From Pararobbsia alpina (GTDB taxonomy: Bacteria > Pseudomonadota > Gammaproteobacteria > Burkholderiales > Burkholderiaceae), in contig NZ_CADIKM010000018.1 of NCBI RefSeq assembly GCF_902859895.1, forward strand, positions 1-64,000: 64,000 nt of DNA. Reading direction: 5' to 3'. Made by a program: the position numbers and the translations under genes. Positions 60,752 through 64,000 of this stretch are shown here, in pieces; position 1 is the first letter of the stretch; every line of letters begins with the position of its first letter. A model generated the notes under the pieces. The model was not told where the DNA came from. It ran no database searches and was given only the letters and a program-made list of their open reading frames with translations.

Positions 60752-61115
60752 CGCCAGGTCACTGCGCTCGGTCGGTCGATGGGTCAGTCCCCTCAGGCGA
60801 TTGCCCATCGATTGGACTGGAACGAAGCCACGGACGTGGTCATCGTGCCCGATGACCAAGCGAGTCATTCCTTCGACCTGCCTTGTACGCAGAGGAACCC
60901 GAGAGTCCTTCCGGGCTTCATTGCGGTGCCTTCCTATAAATTCGAGATGGCGGGTGGCGTTCGGCGTTTTGTATCCTAGACTGTAGCGAAATCATGCAAT
61001 CAGTCTAGATTCGGCGGTTGCTCCCCTCACGTATATAAGTGGCGGTGCTATCGGCTGCCACGCACATCAATTGAGTGTCGTCATAACGGTTAATTCGATA
61101 AGGAACGCATAGGTC
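60752..61115. other. Intergenic region upstream of the ornithine decarboxylase operon
   Basis: No well-supported gene. A 66-codon frame at 60779-60979 lacks a ribosome site and any family. The clearest structure is an 8-bp inverted repeat CTAGACTG/CAGTCTAG (60976-60983 and 61001-61008) with a 17-nt loop. It is placed where a promoter operator or upstream terminator would lie. An AT-rich GTATATAAG follows at 61031-61039 and may be a -10 region. Confidence 0.4.
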
Positions 61116-61223
61116 ATGGCTTGCTATATGACGGGTTCATCTTCGAGATCATGGACGGCGAACCTCCTAAGCGCGATATTTTGCAGGCGCGGCTGTAGCA
61201 CCGCCCTTACGGATGCCTCATGA
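61116..61223 (+). CDS. Leader small ORF overlapping the ornithine decarboxylase start (35 aa)
   Basis: ATG at 61116, preceded by AAGGA (61100-61104), opens a 35-residue frame beginning MACYMTGSSSRSW and containing LLSAIFCRRGCS. It ends at TGA 61221-61223, overlapping the speF ATG at 61220 (ATGA). The speF start has no strong ribosome site of its own, so its translation is probably coupled to this ORF. E. coli speF is preceded by a 34-residue ornithine-sensing leader peptide, SpeFL; the sequences are not alike and there the two ORFs do not overlap. Confidence 0.5.
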   Translation: MACYMTGSSSRSWTANLLSAIFCRRGCSTALTDAS

Positions 61224-63379
61224 AGACGCTACATGTGGCAGTGTCGCCGTCGCTCTCCGATTGTTTCATCATGGATTACGGAACGGTAGATATCCACCGG
61301 ACGGATTTCACAAATGTTGCGGCCGCGGTGGCAACTGCGGGCGAGGCGCCCGGAGTTCTCGCGAAAATTCACGACACCGGTTTCAATGTTCCCTTTTTCC
61401 TGGCCTTGAACCCCGGCGAGGACATTCCCGGCGGTATCGCGGCACAACTCAGTGGTGTTTTTGAAATCGGCAGGGGCAATCGGCATTACTACGGCAGGCA
61501 GATTGCAGCTGCCGCGGATAAATATACCGAGGACCTGTTCCCACCGTTTTTCAGAATGCTGAAGGACTATGTGAAGCAGGGCTATGTCGCGTTCGATTGC
61601 CCCGGCCATCAGGGTGGACAATTCTTCTCCAACCATCCGCTGGGGCGGCAGTTCTTCGACTTTTATGGTGAGACGCTCTTCCGCTCGGACCTGTGCAATG
61701 CCGACGTCAAGCTGGGCGACCTGCTCATACACGAAGGCCCGGCAGCCGAAGCGCAAAGGAATGCGGCACGCATCTACAACGCGGACAAGACCTATTTCGT
61801 ACTGAACGGCACGTCGACCTCGAACAAGGTCGTGACGAGTGCCTTGCTCGCGCGGGACGATCTCGTGCTATTCGATCGCAACAACCATAAATCGAACCAT
61901 CTGGGCGCGCTGGTTCTCTCGGGTGGGATCCCTGTCTACTTGGAGACCGCGCGCAACGGCTACGGCTTCATCGGCGGGATCGACGCACATTGCTTCGACG
62001 AGGCTTACCTACGCGATGCGATTCGCGAAGTCGCACCGGAGCGCGCCGACGAAGCCCGGCCTCTGCGCCTCGCGATCATCCAGCTCGGCACCTATGACGG
62101 CACGATCTACAACGCCCGTCAGGTGGTTCGGCGCATCGGCCATCTATGCGATTACATTCTGTTCGACTCGGCATGGGTCGGATATGAACAGTTCATTCCG
62201 ATGATGCAACCGAGTTCGCCTTTGCTGCTTGAACTGGGCGAGAACGATCCCGGCATTTTTGTGACGCAGTCCGTGCACAAGCAACAGGCGGGTTTCTCCC
62301 AGACCTCGCAGATTCACAAGAAAGACCGGCACATCAAGGGACAAAAACGGTATTGCAGTCACAAGCGCTTGAACAACGCCTACATGATGCACGCGTCCAC
62401 CAGCCCGTTTTATCCACTCTTCGCCGCGCTCGACGTGAATGCGCAGATGCATGCTGGCGCGGCCGGCAGGAATCTCTGGCGCGACTGCGTGCGTACCGGC
62501 GTCGAAGCGCGCAAGCTGCTGCTGCGCTCATGTAAATACATCAAGCCTTTCATTCCGCAGACGGTGGATGGACGTCCATGGGACGACTATCCGACGGAGA
62601 TGATCGGCGACGACCTGCGCTTCTTCAAGTTCAATCCGAAGGAACCGTGGCATGCTTTCGAAGGATATGCCGAGGATCAGTACTTCGTCGACCCTTGCAA
62701 GCTTCTACTGACGACACCCGGCATCGACATGCGCACCGGCGAGTACGGGCTCAACGGCATCCCTGCGTCGATACTGGCGAACTATCTGCGTGAGAACGGC
62801 CTCATCCCGGAGAAGGCGGATCTCAATTCGATTCTGTTCCTGCTCACGCCCTCGGAAAATTTCGCCAAGCTCCAACATCTGATTGCCTACATCTGCCGTT
62901 TCGAGAAACACATCGATAACGACAGTCCCATGCGCGAGGTGTTGCCGTCCATCTACGAGCGGCACCGCGCTCGCTACGAAGGCAAGACGATTCGCGGGCT
63001 CTGCCACCAGATGCACGACTTCTACAAGAGCCACGATATGAAGCGGCTGCAAAAGGAGATGTTCCGCAAGTCGCATTTCCCAAGGCAGGCCATGTCCCCG
63101 TCTCAGGCGAATACCGAACTGGTGCGCAATAACGTCGAACTGGTTTCGCTTGCCGACATCGATGGACGCATCGCTGCCGAAGGCGCTTTGCCTTATCCGC
63201 CAGGCGTTCTATGTGTCGTACCGGGTGAAGTGTGGGGAGGTCCTGCCTTGCAGTACTTCCGCGCCCTCGAAGAAGGCATCAACGCCTTGCCCGGCTTCGA
63301 GCCCGAGATTCAGGGCGTGTATGTGCAAGTGGAGCCCGATGGTACCAAGCGCGCGTATGGCCACGTTCTCACCCAATGA
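61220..63379 (+). CDS. speF: PLP-dependent ornithine decarboxylase, biodegradative type
   Basis: A 719-residue fold-type I group III decarboxylase with three parts. An N-terminal wing/flavodoxin-like domain (about 1-105). A PLP domain (about 106-410: DCPGHQGGQFFSNHPLG, YFVLNGTSTSNKVV, YDGTIYNARQVV, FVTQSVHKQQAGFSQTSQI with the PLP Lys). A C-terminal domain to ...RAYGHVLTQ. Its size and motif set match SpeC/SpeF ornithine decarboxylases rather than lysine decarboxylase, though substrate is hard to fix by eye. A potE-type antiporter follows, which fits ornithine-to-putrescine acid resistance. Confidence 0.87.
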   Translation: MKTLHVAVSPSLSDCFIMDYGTVDIHRTDFTNVAAAVATAGEAPGVLAKIHDTGFNVPFFLALNPGEDIPGGIAAQLSGVFEIGRGNRHYYGRQIAAAADKYTEDLFPPFFRMLKDYVKQGYVAFDCPGHQGGQFFSNHPLGRQFFDFYGETLFRSDLCNADVKLGDLLIHEGPAAEAQRNAARIYNADKTYFVLNGTSTSNKVVTSALLARDDLVLFDRNNHKSNHLGALVLSGGIPVYLETARNGYGFIGGIDAHCFDEAYLRDAIREVAPERADEARPLRLAIIQLGTYDGTIYNARQVVRRIGHLCDYILFDSAWVGYEQFIPMMQPSSPLLLELGENDPGIFVTQSVHKQQAGFSQTSQIHKKDRHIKGQKRYCSHKRLNNAYMMHASTSPFYPLFAALDVNAQMHAGAAGRNLWRDCVRTGVEARKLLLRSCKYIKPFIPQTVDGRPWDDYPTEMIGDDLRFFKFNPKEPWHAFEGYAEDQYFVDPCKLLLTTPGIDMRTGEYGLNGIPASILANYLRENGLIPEKADLNSILFLLTPSENFAKLQHLIAYICRFEKHIDNDSPMREVLPSIYERHRARYEGKTIRGLCHQMHDFYKSHDMKRLQKEMFRKSHFPRQAMSPSQANTELVRNNVELVSLADIDGRIAAEGALPYPPGVLCVVPGEVWGGPALQYFRALEEGINALPGFEPEIQGVYVQVEPDGTKRAYGHVLTQ

Positions 63380-63537
63380 CTTTGCGCAAACCGGGGCACA
63401 CGTTCACGCATGGCATTCACGAGATCTGCTGACGCGAGCGGCCCCGTGACGCTGAAGGCGAGTCGAGCTTCATCCAGTTGACAGTCCATCTATCGTCGCA
63501 GTCGAAAGTGGACTGCGCTTTATCCGAGGGGATTGAG

Positions 63538-64000
63538 ATGAGCGCATCGAAGAGCAAGATGAATGTGTGGCAACTGACCGTCCTGACGGCGGTGAACATG
63601 ATGGGCTCCGGCATCATTCTGCTACCCTCGAAGCTTGCCGAGGTCGGCACGATTTCCCTGTTCTCCTGGATCATCACCGCGGGGGGGTCTCTTGCCCTTG
63701 CCTATGCGTTTGCCCGATGCGGCATGCTCAGCCGCAAGCCGGGCGGCATGGGCGGCTACGCGGAATACGCTTTCGGCAAGGCCGGCAACTATATGGCGAA
63801 CTACACGTATGGTCTGTCGCTGGTCATCGCCAATGTGGCGATCGCCATCACCGCGGTGGGTTACGGCACGGTCCTGTTCAATGCGACGCTCACGCCGGTG
63901 CAAACCTGCTTGTGGACCATCTTCCTGCTGATCATCACCACGGTCGCCAATTTCGGCGGTTCCCGGATTACGGGCCGCATTGGCGTCGTCACGGTATGGG
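63538..64000 (+). CDS. potE: Putrescine/ornithine antiporter, N-terminal part (runs off the window)
   Basis: From ATG 63538 (SD GAGGGGA) the frame is open to the window edge, giving at least 154 residues. The start MSASKSKMNVWQLTVLTAVN and MMGSGIILLPSKLAEVGTIS is typical of PotE/CadB-type basic amino acid/polyamine antiporters (APC superfamily), with further helices following (MGGYAEYAFGKAGNYMANYT). It lies 158 bp downstream of the decarboxylase gene, so a speF-potE operon that imports ornithine and exports putrescine is very likely. Confidence 0.85.
   Translation, partial: MSASKSKMNVWQLTVLTAVNMMGSGIILLPSKLAEVGTISLFSWIITAGGSLALAYAFARCGMLSRKPGGMGGYAEYAFGKAGNYMANYTYGLSLVIANVAIAITAVGYGTVLFNATLTPVQTCLWTIFLLIITTVANFGGSRITGRIGVVTVW

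Noticed and set aside
60779-60979. 66-codon plus-strand frame before the speF region
   Set aside because: No ribosome site, no recognised domain and no neighbouring logic; left as intergenic.

Overview
The window reads as chromosomal or large-replicon DNA of a free-living, metabolically versatile betaproteobacterium of the Burkholderia/Paraburkholderia/Caballeronia group. This rests on high GC, OpcP-type and OprB-type porins, and hpa, BKACE and CYP116B-type catabolic genes. It is inference from gene content, not a phylogenetic placement. No rRNA, tRNA, CRISPR array, insertion sequence or phage gene was found.

Layout. 0-5.5 kb: 3' end of an arsenite pump gene, acylphosphatase, an amidase, a decayed divergent MFS/LysR pair, an Nramp metal transporter and a truncated oprB porin gene. 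5.5-10.1 kb: metal homeostasis, with a long structured leader carrying two small ORFs ahead of an Nramp-related (probably Mg2+) transporter, then a convergent dmeR-dmeF Ni/Co efflux pair with its operator. 10.4-13.7 kb: an IclR regulator divergent from a self-sufficient P450 whose last 21 residues lie beyond an in-frame stop. 13.7-18.8 kb: a lemA/TPM operon, an alpha/beta-hydrolase-cyclase fusion, a PRC-barrel protein and a lipoprotein. 19-21.6 kb: phosphonoacetate hydrolase with an organophosphate-type transporter. 21.8-31.9 kb: a cyclic-nucleotide block, with a SulP transporter carrying a cNMP-binding domain divergent from two very large SAM-cyclase-ATPase-TPR proteins (the second apparently a pseudo-cyclase) and a DUF4242 protein.

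32-43 kb: the homoprotocatechuate meta-cleavage cluster hpaR / hpaG1-G2-E-D-F-H-I, followed by an aromatic-acid MFS carrier, a porin and a semialdehyde dehydrogenase. Together they could take homoprotocatechuate to pyruvate and succinate; the monooxygenase hpaBC is not in view. 43.5-48.3 kb: a methyltransferase, a cAMP-phosphodiesterase-like protein preceded by a fossil of an adenylate cyclase, and a marR-clc chloride-channel pair. 48.7-57.1 kb: two divergent operons sharing palindromic operators. One encodes an intradiol dioxygenase, SDR, BKACE, PaaY-like hexapeptide protein and quinone-oxidoreductase-like enzyme; the other encodes two amidohydrolases. A LacI-type regulator follows. This looks like an unassigned catabolic pathway. 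57.5-64 kb: hipBA, a frameshifted citrate/H+ symporter gene, and a speF-potE ornithine decarboxylase/antiporter operon with a translationally coupled 35-codon leader ORF.

Several genes carry single lesions (P450 stop, symporter frameshift, cyclase C-terminal frameshift, possibly the hipA tail). Others are half-deleted (MFS, LysR, oprB, a cyclase fossil, a small exported gene). The region has therefore undergone noticeable decay, or contains some sequence errors; raw-read checking would tell which.
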